Positions 7,844 through 17,191 of a stretch of DNA of 64,000 nucleotides are shown one piece after another. The notes under the pieces are model-generated. The model saw nothing but the letters and a program-made list of their open reading frames with translations. It did no database searches and had not been told where the DNA came from. Each line of letters begins with the position of its first letter. The first letter of the stretch is position 1. The stretch spans positions 9,546-73,545 of the forward strand of contig NZ_KE386804.1 of NCBI RefSeq assembly GCF_000428825.1. Reading direction: 5' to 3'. The translations under genes were made by a program, and so were the position numbers. The stretch is from Desulfomicrobium escambiense DSM 10707. Its GTDB lineage: Bacteria > Desulfobacterota > Desulfovibrionia > Desulfovibrionales > Desulfomicrobiaceae.

Positions 7844-10634
7844 GACGCGCCTCCTGCGGGGCCTGGCGCCCCCACTTGACCAGGACGCTGAAAAGCTCCC
7901 CGGTGTCCACCGGCTTGGTCAGATGGTCGTTCATGCCAGCCTCCAGGCACCGCGCCCTGTCCTCGGGAGTGATGTCGGCTGTCATGGCGACGACCGGCAG
8001 GCCGCCGAAACGCCCGTCGCCCCGAAGGGCCCGCGTGGCCGCGAAACCGTCCATGACCGGCATGTGCACGTCCATGAGCACCACGTCCGGGGCCTCCCCT
8101 TCCGTCACCCGGCGCACGGCTTCGGCGCCGTTGTCCGCGACCTCCAGTTCCACCCCGGCCTCTGTGAGGATCACGCCCAAAAGCTCCTGATTGAACAGGT
8201 TGTCCTCCACCAGCAGGACACGCAGGCCGTGGGCGCGCTCCATATCGCACGGCGCATCGGCCGGCGCGCATGCATCAAGCGCTGCGGCCGCCCCGTCATC
8301 CAGGACCTGCCTGAAGAGCCCCTCCACCGACGAGGACGTAAACGGCTTGGCCAGGATGCCCTGGACACCCAGCTGGCCCAGGCGAAGTTGCTCGACCTCG
8401 GGCCGGGCCGGGCTGGTCATGAGCGCCACCGGCGTTCCCTGCGCACCCTCCGAAGAGCGCAACAGGCGCACGGACTCAGGCGCGGCCATGCCCGGCAGAT
8501 CCCAATCCAGCAGGATCAGGTCGAAACGCTCCGACGCGGCCTGACGAGACGCCTCGGCCGCCGAGCCTGCCGCTGCGTGGGCGTGGCCCATGGCGGACAG
8601 GATCGCCTCCATGGACGCCAGGCTTTCCGGGTTGTCCTCGACGACCAGCACTTTCAGCGCCCCGTGCTCCGCGGCCGGAGGACCTTCCGGGAAAACGGCG
8701 TCGGGATCGAGACCGAGGGGCACCGTGAACCCGAAGGTCGAGCCCTTCCCGGGCCGGCTTCGCACCGAGATGTCCCCGCCCATGAGCCGCACGAGCCGCC
8801 GGCTGATGCTCAGGCCCAGGCCCGTGCCCCCGTAGACCCGGGCCGTGGACGAGTCGGCCTGCTCGAAGGACTGGAACAGGCGCGGCAGGACGTCCGGGTC
8901 GATGCCGATGCCGGTGTCGCTGATCTCGAAACGAAGCCGCACAAGGTCCTGCCGCGGCATGGCGTCCCCGGCCCTGGACACCGCCAGCCGGACGGTACCG
9001 CCCCGGGTGAACTTGACCGCGTTGCCGCCCAGGTTGATCAGGACCTGCCGCAGGTGCAGGACGTCCCCGGTCACGCGGCGGGGCAGCCCGGGTTCGAGCG
9101 AGAGCACCAGTTCGTTGCCGTTCTCGAAGGCGCGGGCGACGAGGATGTCCGCGGCGTCATGCAGCAGGTCCTCCGGGTCCAGGGGCCCGGTCTCCAGTTC
9201 CACCTTGCCGGCCTCGATCTTGGCCAGGTCCAGGATGTCGTTGATGATGTCCATCAGATGCTTCGCCGCGGCCTCGATCCGCAGCAGGTACTGCCGCAGT
9301 TGCCCGCCGGCCCCCAGCTGCAGGGACAGGGTCAGGAACCCCAGGATGGCGGTCATGGGCGTGCGGATCTCGTGGCTCATGCCGGCCAGGAAGGATGACC
9401 GGGCCTTGGCCATGGCCTCGGCGGCCTGGCGCTGCGCCGAGATGGTCTCGATGTTGTAGGCCAGCAGGATGGACATGCAGATTGCCTCTCCCAGGAAGGC
9501 GACCCACATGTAGCTGGGATGGAAGAAGGGAAGGCCGCCCTTCAGAGCCCAGTTGAAGGAGAAGGCCAGCAGCGTCGTCAGGCCCCACGCGCACAAAAAA
9601 AGAAACGCTGGGACACGGCTGCGTTTCAGACTGTCGAAACAGGCCCAGAAGACAACCAGGGTCAAGGGCATGACCGCGTAGATGGACAGCTTTGGGTGGA
9701 GTTCCTCGGGCAGCATGGGCGCGAAGGCGGCAGCCCCCAGGACAGCCCAGACAGCGGCCAGGAGGATCATGTTGAGTCTTCTGTTGTACCGACGAAACTC
9801 GAAAAACGTCCTGACCGTCGTGGCGACGATGGACTGGCCCACCAGACCGATCGTCATGATGACGGTCGGAAGGTTTGTGACAGTGACGAGATGCTGATAG
9901 CTGCTGGTGGCGACGAAACTGGCGAAGGTCAGGTTGCTGAGCACGAACCACTTGTACTTGCCGTTGCCGGTATAGAGGTAGATGGCCAGGTTGCCGATCA
10001 CCAGGGTGGCGAAGAAGCCCAGCAGGAGGGATGTCCCCAGGGTCTTGAAGCCGTTGACGCGCAGGGTGCGGTCGAGGGTGGCGACGGTCGGGGCGACCAT
10101 GAGCGGCCGAATGCCGGCCACGCGGAGGTAGCACGTGACGGGGTCGCTCAAGCCGGGGGGAAGCTGGAAATGCCGTTTCTCCCCTTCGCCCGGGACGGAC
10201 AGCAGCCGCCCCGCGGCATAGACCTGCCATCCGCCCTCGGCCTCGGGGCGCGGCACGTAGAGGTGGATGGTGTCGTACAGTTGCCAGCCCGGGTCCAGAA
10301 TCCAGAGCGGCGACTGATTGCCGCCTGCGGGACCCGGTTCCCCGTCGACGATGGTGAAACGGAACCACAGGGCCGAGGAGGTGAAGCCGAAATTGAAGTG
10401 GCCCTTGGGAGGCGGCCCGAAACGGCCGGCCAGGTCCGGAGACGCGACGTCGTTGATGGTCAGGTCCCCGCCGGGGTCCTCCAGGAAGAGCATGTACGGC
10501 CGCAGGTCGTATTCCTCCACGGCCCCTTCGAGGACGCACATTCCCACGCCCGTGGCCGCGGACGGAAGCGCCCAGCACACCATGAGGGCGACCAGCGCCA
10601 GGATGCGAATGGACAGGAATCCGTGCGCTGTCAT
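7836..10634 (-). CDS. 7TMR-DISM hybrid sensor histidine kinase with two receiver domains (paralog 2)
   Basis: This is a full-length paralog of the kinase at 5042-7843 with the same order: signal peptide, DISMED2-type sensor ('[13 protein letters not shown]'), 7TM block, HisKA (H421 in [10 protein letters not shown]), HATPase and two receivers. Both receivers have intact acidic residues ([17 protein letters not shown] and [21 protein letters not shown]). I chose ATG 10634 (932 aa) because it begins a clean signal peptide and follows a G-rich RBS. A TTG at 10679 that overlaps the HPt stop (TTGA) would add 15 residues. It is the middle gene of an HPt-kinase-kinase operon read leftwards. The two kinases may respond to different ligands or form a heteromeric sensor (inference). 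Confidence 0.93.
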   Translation of the reverse strand: MTAHGFLSIRILALVALMVCWALPSAATGVGMCVLEGAVEEYDLRPYMLFLEDPGGDLTINDVASPDLAGRFGPPPKGHFNFGFTSSALWFRFTIVDGEPGPAGGNQSPLWILDPGWQLYDTIHLYVPRPEAEGGWQVYAAGRLLSVPGEGEKRHFQLPPGLSDPVTCYLRVAGIRPLMVAPTVATLDRTLRVNGFKTLGTSLLLGFFATLVIGNLAIYLYTGNGKYKWFVLSNLTFASFVATSSYQHLVTVTNLPTVIMTIGLVGQSIVATTVRTFFEFRRYNRRLNMILLAAVWAVLGAAAFAPMLPEELHPKLSIYAVMPLTLVVFWACFDSLKRSRVPAFLFLCAWGLTTLLAFSFNWALKGGLPFFHPSYMWVAFLGEAICMSILLAYNIETISAQRQAAEAMAKARSSFLAGMSHEIRTPMTAILGFLTLSLQLGAGGQLRQYLLRIEAAAKHLMDIINDILDLAKIEAGKVELETGPLDPEDLLHDAADILVARAFENGNELVLSLEPGLPRRVTGDVLHLRQVLINLGGNAVKFTRGGTVRLAVSRAGDAMPRQDLVRLRFEISDTGIGIDPDVLPRLFQSFEQADSSTARVYGGTGLGLSISRRLVRLMGGDISVRSRPGKGSTFGFTVPLGLDPDAVFPEGPPAAEHGALKVLVVEDNPESLASMEAILSAMGHAHAAAGSAAEASRQAASERFDLILLDWDLPGMAAPESVRLLRSSEGAQGTPVALMTSPARPEVEQLRLGQLGVQGILAKPFTSSSVEGLFRQVLDDGAAAALDACAPADAPCDMERAHGLRVLLVEDNLFNQELLGVILTEAGVELEVADNGAEAVRRVTEGEAPDVVLMDVHMPVMDGFAATRALRGDGRFGGLPVVAMTADITPEDRARCLEAGMNDHLTKPVDTGELFSVLVKWGRQAPQEARHA

Positions 10635-10675
10635 GCCTTCCCCCGCCCCTTCACGTTTCGGGTCAGCAAGGCCGC

Positions 10676-11026
10676 TCAAGACTTGCCGATATCGGCGGCC
10701 GCGGCTCTCAACTGCGCGAAGAGATCGGTGAATCCCGGCAATTCCGCCCTCACGGCGTCTATGTCGCCCTTGTTGGCGAGATTCTCGAGGACCCCCGACT
10801 TGGCGGCGAGCCTCTTAGCGGAGAGGTTGGCCGCGCCGCCCTTGATGGAATGAAAGAAAATCGCGATTTCGTCGCTCTTGCCGCGCCCGACGACATCCTC
10901 TGCCCTGCCCGCGACATCGGCGTTGAGTTCGAGAAAACGCAGCAGCAACCGGCTGAAAACCTGCCTGTTTCCGCTGAACCTCTGCAAAGCCTCGTCGACA
11001 TCAAGGGTCACGAACTGTTCGGCCAT
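10676..11026 (-). CDS. Stand-alone histidine phosphotransfer (HPt) protein
   Basis: This 116-residue protein is essentially one HPt domain, a four-helix bundle that relays phosphate between receivers. The phospho-accepting histidine sits in the motif FFHSIKGGAANL (about residue 66). The ATG at 11026 is chosen because GGAGG precedes it by 5 bases; the longer in-frame extension has low-complexity, non-homologous-looking sequence. It is first in the operon with the two hybrid kinases, so it is the obvious carrier from their receivers to the response regulators of this region. Confidence 0.85.
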   Translation of the reverse strand: MAEQFVTLDVDEALQRFSGNRQVFSRLLLRFLELNADVAGRAEDVVGRGKSDEIAIFFHSIKGGAANLSAKRLAAKSGVLENLANKGDIDAVRAELPGFTDLFAQLRAAAADIGKS

Positions 11027-11586
11027 GGCATCCTCCAGGAATCTTTCGAAGGGCTGCACGGTTTCGGAAAGGAAGGCTGCAATCGGTCCGCTCCCACTGC
11101 AGCCCGAGGAGCGCACGGTCAATGCGCATGAGCATTCACCGCGACCGGCGATAACATACGAGGAAATCCGTATATAGGCCGACAGCCTCAGGAAGAATGC
11201 CACCGGTCAGTCTGGAGAAGCACCGCTGACGCCCCGCGGAACAGGAAGCCGTCCCTGCCAGGCTCACAAACGCCATTCGCAAGCGCCCTTTGGGCCTGGC
11301 ATCCGGGATGAAAGCGTAAGACGTCAAACGGCCACAAAACTGATTGATATCAAGGATCGGACGAAGCGCGAGCAGGATCGCCCGGCAAAAATGTAAGGCG
11401 CGAAATACCCCTACACTACCTTGGACCTCTTTTGCAATACATCGGTCCAGACAGAGCAGCGGCAACAGAGAAAATATACAGGGAAATTAGATTCTTCACC
11501 GAATGCGGGCAAAGCCGTCGTCCATCTGATAAAACACATCCGTGGACCCGGCGCCCCTCCCGATGGCAGCCTGCGGCCATGTCGGG
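11027..11586. other. 560-bp intergenic region, no gene recognised
   Basis: This separates the HPt-kinase operon (read left from 11026) from the stop of the receiver gene at 11587. It must hold the operon promoter on the minus strand. A stem is possible at 11256-11301 (TGCCAGGC/GCCTGGCA, with inner GCCC/GGGC) and another at 11422-11449 (TGGACC/GGTCCA). Neither is strong. The open frames here have no recognisable product. Confidence 0.4.
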
Positions 11587-11970
11587 CTATCTTCGAGTCC
11601 AGCGGGCCAGCGACTCGAGCAATGCCTCGAAATCCACGGGCTTTGTCAGAAAGTCGTTCATTCCAGCCTCAAGGCATTTCTCCCGCTCGCCCTCAACGGT
11701 GGAGGCCGTCACCGCCAGGACCGGAAGATCGGGCCAGCGACCGTCACTGCGAATTCTTCTGACCGTTTCCCGGCCGTCCATTCGGGGCATCTGCACGTCC
11801 AGAAGGACGGCATCGAAGGTCTGGGCGGAGGCCAGGAGATCCAGAGCCTCGAACCCGCTTCCCGCCGTCACCACCTCCACTCCGACTGCGGACAAAACAC
11901 TTCCTATGACATCGAGATTGAACTCGGAGTCATCGACCAGCAGCACGCGCGATTTTCTTCGCTCTATCAC
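11587..11970 (-). CDS. Stand-alone receiver (CheY-like) response regulator
   Basis: This 127-residue protein consists of a single receiver domain: acidic pair in VLLVDDSEFN, phospho-acceptor Asp in VLLDVQMPRMDG, switch Thr in AVTAST, and the invariant Lys in LTKPVD. There is no output domain, so it probably acts as a phosphate sink, relay intermediate or protein-protein effector. It most resembles the C-terminal receivers of hybrid kinases, so it may work with the HPt at 10676-11026. It is transcribed divergently from the type I secretion operon across a 338-bp AT-rich region. Confidence 0.88.
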   Translation of the reverse strand: MIERRKSRVLLVDDSEFNLDVIGSVLSAVGVEVVTAGSGFEALDLLASAQTFDAVLLDVQMPRMDGRETVRRIRSDGRWPDLPVLAVTASTVEGEREKCLEAGMNDFLTKPVDFEALLESLARWTRR

Positions 11971-12308
11971 TTCAGCTTTCTCCCGAAACGCCCGTCACAC
12001 GGCAGAAAACGGAGGCCGACAATCCGGCCCGGTTCCGTGCATTGAACATCCATGCCCATGTTCAGGGCAAGAACTTCGTACGATTATGCCTCACTATATA
12101 TACAATATTCGGTCGATGTCGAAAAATATTATGTACATAATTAAGTATAATTACCCTGCCAAAATACGTTCCACTATGAATTATTCTCATACCCTCTCTC
12201 CGGTAGCAGGTAGCCATGCGCGGAAAACGGCTACCGAGCCCCAAGGCTTTTCGACCGAGCGGGCGCCAAGGCCACGGCATCATCACGAACAAACACAGGG
12301 GGGAACTC
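11971..12308. promoter_or_regulatory. Divergent promoter/operator region of the receiver gene and type I secretion operon
   Basis: It contains two inverted repeats. TGAACAT-N8-ATGTTCA lies at 12043-12064. The 14-bp perfect palindrome ATTATGTACATAAT lies at 12128-12141, just upstream of a TATAAT hexamer (12146-12151) that could be a -10 for the exporter. The middle (about 12085-12190) is strongly AT-rich. The exporter start at 12309 has the RBS AGGGGGGAA. Operator function is inferred from symmetry and position only. Confidence 0.5.
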
Positions 12309-14522
12309 ATGTTTAACTTGACGGAAACAGCCTTGGGTGACGGCACCCACTTCCAGGACGGCGGGAATGACCCGGTTGGGCCGGCCGCCGACGCACTCAC
12401 GCAGGGCATTCTCTTCGTCGCCCGCCACCACGGACGCAATCTCTCGCCGGCGTCGCTCCTCGCCGGCCTGCCACTCGACGAACAGGGGAGGCTGACCCCG
12501 CGTATGACGCAGGCCGCGGCGCGAAACGCCGGCCTCTCGGCCCGGATCGTGAGCAGTCCGCTCAAACAGATCGCGCGCTTCGCCCTGCCGGCGGTGCTCT
12601 TCCTCAAGGATGGCCAGACCTGCGTGCTCATCAACATGCATGTGGAGACGGCGACGATCACCCACCCGGCTCTCGACGGAGGGGAGAAGGCCGTACCATG
12701 GCATGAGTTGGAAGAGCTCTATGAGGGGCACGTACTGTATCTCATGCCGGCCAGGACCGGAACGGCGCGCGAGGACGCCCCTCTCAGGGAAAAGGGACAC
12801 TGGCTCCGCGACGCGCTGCTGCGAAACTGGAAGGCGTACGCCCAGGTCGCCGTGGCCGCGACCATACTGAATCTGATCGCCCTGGCCTCGCCGCTCTTCG
12901 TCATGAACGTCTACGACCGGGTCGTGCCCAACAGCGCCCTGGAGACCCTCTGGGTGCTCGCCATCGGGGTGGCCATCGTCTTCACCTTCGATTTCGTCAT
13001 CAAGACCTTGCGCGCACATTTCATCGATAACACCGGGAAGAAGATCGACGTCGAACTGGAAGGCAGGCTCTTCGACCAACTGCTGAACATGCACCTCAAG
13101 GACAGGCCGGCATCGGTGGGCTCCTTCGCCAACCTGCTGCGCGAGCTGGAGGTGCTGCGCGACTTCTTCACCTCCGCGACCCTGGTCAGCTTCGTGGACC
13201 TGCCCTTCATCGTCATCTTCATCGCCATGTTCTGGTACATCGGGGGACCCATCGCCTTCGTCTTCATGGCCGTGCTGCCCATCACAATCCTCATCGGCCT
13301 GGCCATTCACGTACCCATCAGAAACTCCGTCGAAACGGCCATGGCCATGGGCAGCGGAAAACACGCGGTGCTGGTGGAGACCCTCGGCAACATCGAAACC
13401 GTCAAGGGGCTGGGCTGCGAGGCGGCCATGCGCAAGCGCTGGATGCGCGACACCGCGGACAGCGCCAAGCACGCCGTACGCTCCCGCTCCCTGTCCCACC
13501 TGGCCATGAACCTGACGGGCTTCGTGCAGCAGTCGGCCTACGTAATCATCATCATCGTCGGCGTCCATCTCATCAAGGAAGGCCACCTGACCACCGGCGG
13601 ACTGGTAGCCTGCTCCATCCTGAGCGGCAGGGTCATGGGCCCCTTCGCCCAGATCGCCCAGCTCATCACGCGCCTGCACCACACCATGAGCGCCTACAAG
13701 GAACTGGACCGCGTCATGGCCCTGCCCGTGGAACGCGAGAACACGGGCGCCTTCCTGCACAGGCCGAGACTCGAAGGCAGCCTGGAATTCAGGAACGTGA
13801 CCTTTTCCTATCCCGGGTCGAAACTGCCCGCCCTCAAGGACGTGAGCATTCGCATCAAGGCGGGGGAACGCATCGGCGTGGTGGGCAGGACCGGGTCCGG
13901 CAAGTCCACCCTGGGCAAGCTCGCCCTGAGCCTCTATGCGCCGGACCAGGGCTCCGTGCTCGTGGACGGCGCGGACCTGCGCCAGATCGACCCTGCGGAC
14001 CTGCGGCGCTGGACGGGCTACATGCCCCAGGACGTGTCCCTCTTCCAGGGCACGGTACGGCAGAACATCGGCATGGCCCACCCCCAGGCCTCGGACCAGG
14101 ACATCCTGCGCGCGGCGCAACTGTCCGGCACCCATGACTTCATGCGCACCCACCCCATGGGCTACGGGCTGCACGTTGGCGAGCGGGGCGCCACTCTGTC
14201 CGGCGGGCAGCGCCAGTCCATCTCCATTGCCCGGGCCCTGGTCCGCGACCCGAACATCCTGATCATGGACGAGCCCACAAGTTCCATGGACTCCCAGTCC
14301 GAGGCGCTCCTGGTGCAACGGCTCAAGACCTTCCTGAACGGCCGGACCCTTCTGCTCATCACCCACCGCCCGTCGCTGCTCGACCTGGTGGACCGCATCA
14401 TCGTCATGGACGACGGACAGGTGGTGGCCGACGGGCCCAAGGACGCGATCCTGCGACAACTCCAGACGGGAGGCATCTCCACCAGCCAGACTCCGCGCGA
14501 GAACATGGAGGCCAGACAATGA
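12309..14522 (+). CDS. Type I secretion ABC transporter/permease (LapB/HlyB-like)
   Basis: This inner-membrane exporter ATPase of 737 residues starts at ATG 12309 behind a strong RBS. The N-terminal 130 residues form a C39-peptidase-like domain without the catalytic cysteine, a type that in RTX exporters binds substrate rather than cutting it. A six-helix ABC membrane domain follows (about 155-460). The nucleotide-binding domain has Walker A GRTGSGKST (about 527), signature LSGGQ (about 630), Walker B ILIMDEPTSSMD and the H-loop LLLITHRPS. Its stop overlaps the next gene's start (ATGA). The likely substrate is the RTX protein at the left edge. No TolC-like outer-membrane component is present in the window. 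Confidence 0.94.
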   Translation: MFNLTETALGDGTHFQDGGNDPVGPAADALTQGILFVARHHGRNLSPASLLAGLPLDEQGRLTPRMTQAAARNAGLSARIVSSPLKQIARFALPAVLFLKDGQTCVLINMHVETATITHPALDGGEKAVPWHELEELYEGHVLYLMPARTGTAREDAPLREKGHWLRDALLRNWKAYAQVAVAATILNLIALASPLFVMNVYDRVVPNSALETLWVLAIGVAIVFTFDFVIKTLRAHFIDNTGKKIDVELEGRLFDQLLNMHLKDRPASVGSFANLLRELEVLRDFFTSATLVSFVDLPFIVIFIAMFWYIGGPIAFVFMAVLPITILIGLAIHVPIRNSVETAMAMGSGKHAVLVETLGNIETVKGLGCEAAMRKRWMRDTADSAKHAVRSRSLSHLAMNLTGFVQQSAYVIIIIVGVHLIKEGHLTTGGLVACSILSGRVMGPFAQIAQLITRLHHTMSAYKELDRVMALPVERENTGAFLHRPRLEGSLEFRNVTFSYPGSKLPALKDVSIRIKAGERIGVVGRTGSGKSTLGKLALSLYAPDQGSVLVDGADLRQIDPADLRRWTGYMPQDVSLFQGTVRQNIGMAHPQASDQDILRAAQLSGTHDFMRTHPMGYGLHVGERGATLSGGQRQSISIARALVRDPNILIMDEPTSSMDSQSEALLVQRLKTFLNGRTLLLITHRPSLLDLVDRIIVMDDGQVVADGPKDAILRQLQTGGISTSQTPRENMEARQ

Positions 14523-15970
14523 ACACCACCTCCGCTGAAACACGGCCGGAAGCGGCCGGCCGGCCCATGCAGCAGGAACAGACTTCCGGCGGCCAGACCT
14601 GCGGAAACGCCAATCCCGGGGTCACCTCCTTCGGCACGTCCTGCGCACGTCCCGAGGCCCCGTACGAGAATTTTTCCACGGAGTTGAACGACATCACCAG
14701 CAGCAGCCGCATCTCCGCCAACCTCATGCTCATCGCCATCGCCGTCCTTTTCGCCGTCGTCCTGATCTGGGCGGCCAACGCCCCGTTGGACGAGTCCGTC
14801 CGGGGCTCGGGAAAGGTCATTCCGTCCACCGAGATCAAGCGGATCCAAAACTTCGAGGGCGGCATCGTCAAGGAAATCCTGGTGCGCGAAGGCCAGAGCG
14901 TGACCAAGGGGCAGGTCCTCGTCCTCCTCGATCAGACGCAGATGGCTTCGCGCTTCAGGGAGCAGCAGTCGACCTACCTCGACCAGGTTCTGTCCATCGC
15001 CCGGCTGGAAGCGGAACTCGCCGGCAAGAACGACATCGATTTTCCCGCCGAGGTCAAGAACGAGAAGCCCCATGTGCTGGACAGCCAGCGCCAACTCCTT
15101 CGTTCGCGCAACGACAACCGCCGCTCGGCCCTGACGGTGCTGGAAACGACAAAAGAGCAGCGGTCCCAGGAGCTCAAGGAACTCCGCAACAAGCTCGATT
15201 TCCAACAACGTCAGTACACGCTGCTGACCAAAGAGGTAGACATGATCCAGACCATGGTCGCCAAGGGGGCAGCCTCGGACATGGAACTGCTGCGCGCCCG
15301 CCGGCAACTGACGGAACTTACGGGACAGATTGCCGACTCACGCATCGCCATCCCCAAGGTGGCCGCGGCCCTGGACGGTGCGGCGCACCGCATCGAGGAG
15401 GAAAAAAGCAAGCATCGCTCGGAAATCCTCAAGGAAATGAACGTTGTACGCGCCGAAATGGAAGGCCGGAAGGAAAAGCTCCCCGCCCTGGAAGACCAGA
15501 TGGACCGCACCAGCGTCCGCTCGCCCGTGGACGGGACCGTGAAGCGGGTCTTCGTCACGACCATCGGCGAGGCCGTGGGCGCGGGCAAGGAGATGCTCGA
15601 AATCGTACCCCGGGAGGACACCCTGCTGGTCGAGGCCAAGGTTCTGCCCCAGGACATCGCCTTCCTGCACCCTGGGCAGGACGCGCAGGTCAAGATCACG
15701 GCCTACGACTTCTCGATCTACGGCAGCATGCCCGGCACGGTCGAGCACATCAGCGCCGACGCCATCACGGAAGAGCAGCAGAAGCTCAGCTACTACCTCA
15801 TCAAGGTACGCACGAAAACGGCCTCGCTGACGGACAGGAACGGCAAGGAACTACCCATCATTCCGGGCATGGTGGCCGAGGTGGACGTGCTGACGGGCAA
15901 GAAGACGGTGCTTGAGTACATCTTGAAACCCATCATCAAAACGACGAGGGGAGCTTTGCACGAAAGATAG
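14519..15970 (+). CDS. Type I secretion membrane fusion protein (HlyD/LapC family)
   Basis: This 483-residue periplasmic adaptor links the ABC exporter to an outer-membrane channel. It has a cytoplasmic N-terminus of about 60 residues, one membrane helix (LMLIAIAVLFAVVLIWAA), then a biotinyl-lipoyl half ('RIQNFEGGIVKEILVREGQ', 'VTKGQVLVLLD'), a long alpha-helical hairpin (about 155-330), and the closing half ('RSPVDGTVKRVFVTTIGEAV', 'VLPQDIAFLHPGQDAQVKITAYDFS'). The family is the HlyD/AprE type. The start overlaps the ABC gene by 4 bp. The cytoplasmic tail before the helix is unusually Cys/Pro-rich and of unknown role. It is probably cotranscribed with the response regulator 54 bp downstream. 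Confidence 0.94.
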   Translation: MNTTSAETRPEAAGRPMQQEQTSGGQTCGNANPGVTSFGTSCARPEAPYENFSTELNDITSSSRISANLMLIAIAVLFAVVLIWAANAPLDESVRGSGKVIPSTEIKRIQNFEGGIVKEILVREGQSVTKGQVLVLLDQTQMASRFREQQSTYLDQVLSIARLEAELAGKNDIDFPAEVKNEKPHVLDSQRQLLRSRNDNRRSALTVLETTKEQRSQELKELRNKLDFQQRQYTLLTKEVDMIQTMVAKGAASDMELLRARRQLTELTGQIADSRIAIPKVAAALDGAAHRIEEEKSKHRSEILKEMNVVRAEMEGRKEKLPALEDQMDRTSVRSPVDGTVKRVFVTTIGEAVGAGKEMLEIVPREDTLLVEAKVLPQDIAFLHPGQDAQVKITAYDFSIYGSMPGTVEHISADAITEEQQKLSYYLIKVRTKTASLTDRNGKELPIIPGMVAEVDVLTGKKTVLEYILKPIIKTTRGALHER

Positions 15971-16024
15971 GGGCTTGAATTTCCACGCTCTACATGGCAG
16001 ACGTCCCAAGGGGGGAAGTCTGCC

Positions 16025-16681
16025 ATGAAAAAACGCATCCTTCTGATAGAAGACGACGATCTGCTGCGCCTGGGGCTCAAAGCCATGGTGCAAGCCCGCA
16101 AGGAATACGCCATCGAGGCCGACACGGGGAGCGGCAAGGAAGCCGTCCGACTCTTCAAGACCACCAGCCCCGACATCGTCCTTCTGGACCTCATGCTGCC
16201 GGACATCTCCGGGATCGACGTCCTGCGCACCATGAAACAGACCGCGCCAAACGTCCCCGTCATCGTGCTCACGGCCCACGAAGAGGACGACCTGCTCTTC
16301 GATGCGCTGGAACTGGGGGCCAACTGCTACGTACTCAAAGGCGCCGGGCCCGAAGAGCTCTTTCTGGGCATGCACTACGCACTTCAGAATGAAATGTTCA
16401 TCAGCCCGAAACTGGCCAAGGTCATCGTGGACGCCTATCTCTTCGTCAACCGCCAGCGCAAGACCCTGCCGCCTCTGAACGATCTGACATCGCGAGAGAA
16501 GGAAATCGTCAGGCTCATCATCGATGGCAAAAAAAGCCAGGAAATCGCCGACGTGCTGTTCATCAGCGTCAAGACGGTTCACAAGCATCGCTCGAACATC
16601 CTCGAAAAACTCGGACTAAGCAGCTTGGCTGACCTGCGCCATCGAAAAATGTACATTCTGGACAACATGTTGACAGACTAA
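16025..16681 (+). CDS. LuxR/NarL-family response regulator (paralog A)
   Basis: This 218-residue DNA-binding regulator has a receiver (about 1-120; LLIEDDDLLR, phospho-acceptor in IVLLDLMLPDISG, Lys in YVLKGAGP) followed by a GerE/LuxR helix-turn-helix ('LTSREKEIVRLIIDGKKSQ', 'VKTVHKHRSNILEKLGL'). A strong RBS (AAGGGGGGAA) precedes the ATG. It lies 54 bp after the membrane fusion protein gene with no terminator visible, so it is probably in the secretion operon. It closely resembles the regulators at 17192 and 20366, indicating local gene duplication. It probably controls the adhesin/exporter promoters (inference). Confidence 0.92.
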   Translation: MKKRILLIEDDDLLRLGLKAMVQARKEYAIEADTGSGKEAVRLFKTTSPDIVLLDLMLPDISGIDVLRTMKQTAPNVPVIVLTAHEEDDLLFDALELGANCYVLKGAGPEELFLGMHYALQNEMFISPKLAKVIVDAYLFVNRQRKTLPPLNDLTSREKEIVRLIIDGKKSQEIADVLFISVKTVHKHRSNILEKLGLSSLADLRHRKMYILDNMLTD

Positions 16682-16838
16682 CTCCAACAAACGCACCAAC
16701 AAGCGCAAACAGGAACATTTCGGCAATCCACACCAACAAACACGAGCCGCATACGCATCTTCCATTATAAGATCCCACCAAAATACATAATCACACCAGT
16801 TGCTGAGCGCTCATCCCTCCGCTACTTCCTCAAGAAAT

Positions 16839-16887
16839 ACCATCAGTCTGAGGCCCGCATCTTCGAAGCCGGCCTCAGACTGATGGT
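16839..16887. repeat. Perfect 17-bp inverted repeat in the 510-bp gap between two regulators
   Basis: ACCATCAGTCTGAGGCC (16839-16855) and GGCCTCAGACTGATGGT (16871-16887) are exact reverse complements around a 15-base loop that itself contains TTCGAA. No U-run follows on either strand, so it is not a typical intrinsic terminator. It sits 158 bp after the 16681 stop and 305 bp before the 17192 start. The rest of the gap (16682-17191) is AT-rich to about 16800, then GC-rich, with no gene recognised. Confidence 0.85.
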
Positions 16888-17191
16888 TGGTTCACCCAGG
16901 TTGCCGAACATCCGTAAAACGGCCCGCTCAGTCCGCCTCCACAGGGCAGACCGCGTACACATCATGAACATGGCGTTGCCTCTCGCTCCACATTCCCCAT
17001 CGCGCGACACCGAAACCTCTGCGGCGGGACGACAGGGGGCCACACGTCGGGCACCGGCCGCTACCCCGGCCAGACGCGCCAGACATGATTGACGCCGAGC
17101 GGACGCGGATCTCGGCCACGCCGACTCGCAACGGCCCCGTAGATCTGGGATTGCGGCAACCTCAACACACTCCATCCAGGGGCGAACTATC

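Noticed and set aside
5006-10853. Several long plus-strand frames (for example 733, 518 and 444 codons) over the kinases
   Set aside because: Antisense shadows of two clearly recognised histidine kinases with strong codon bias.
11136-11465. 109-codon minus-strand frame in the 560-bp gap
   Set aside because: No RBS, mixed composition and no recognisable similarity.
12231-14543. A 770-codon minus-strand frame over the exporter gene
   Set aside because: Acidic, Val/Asp/His/Gly-rich mirror of the ABC transporter coding strand, no domain.
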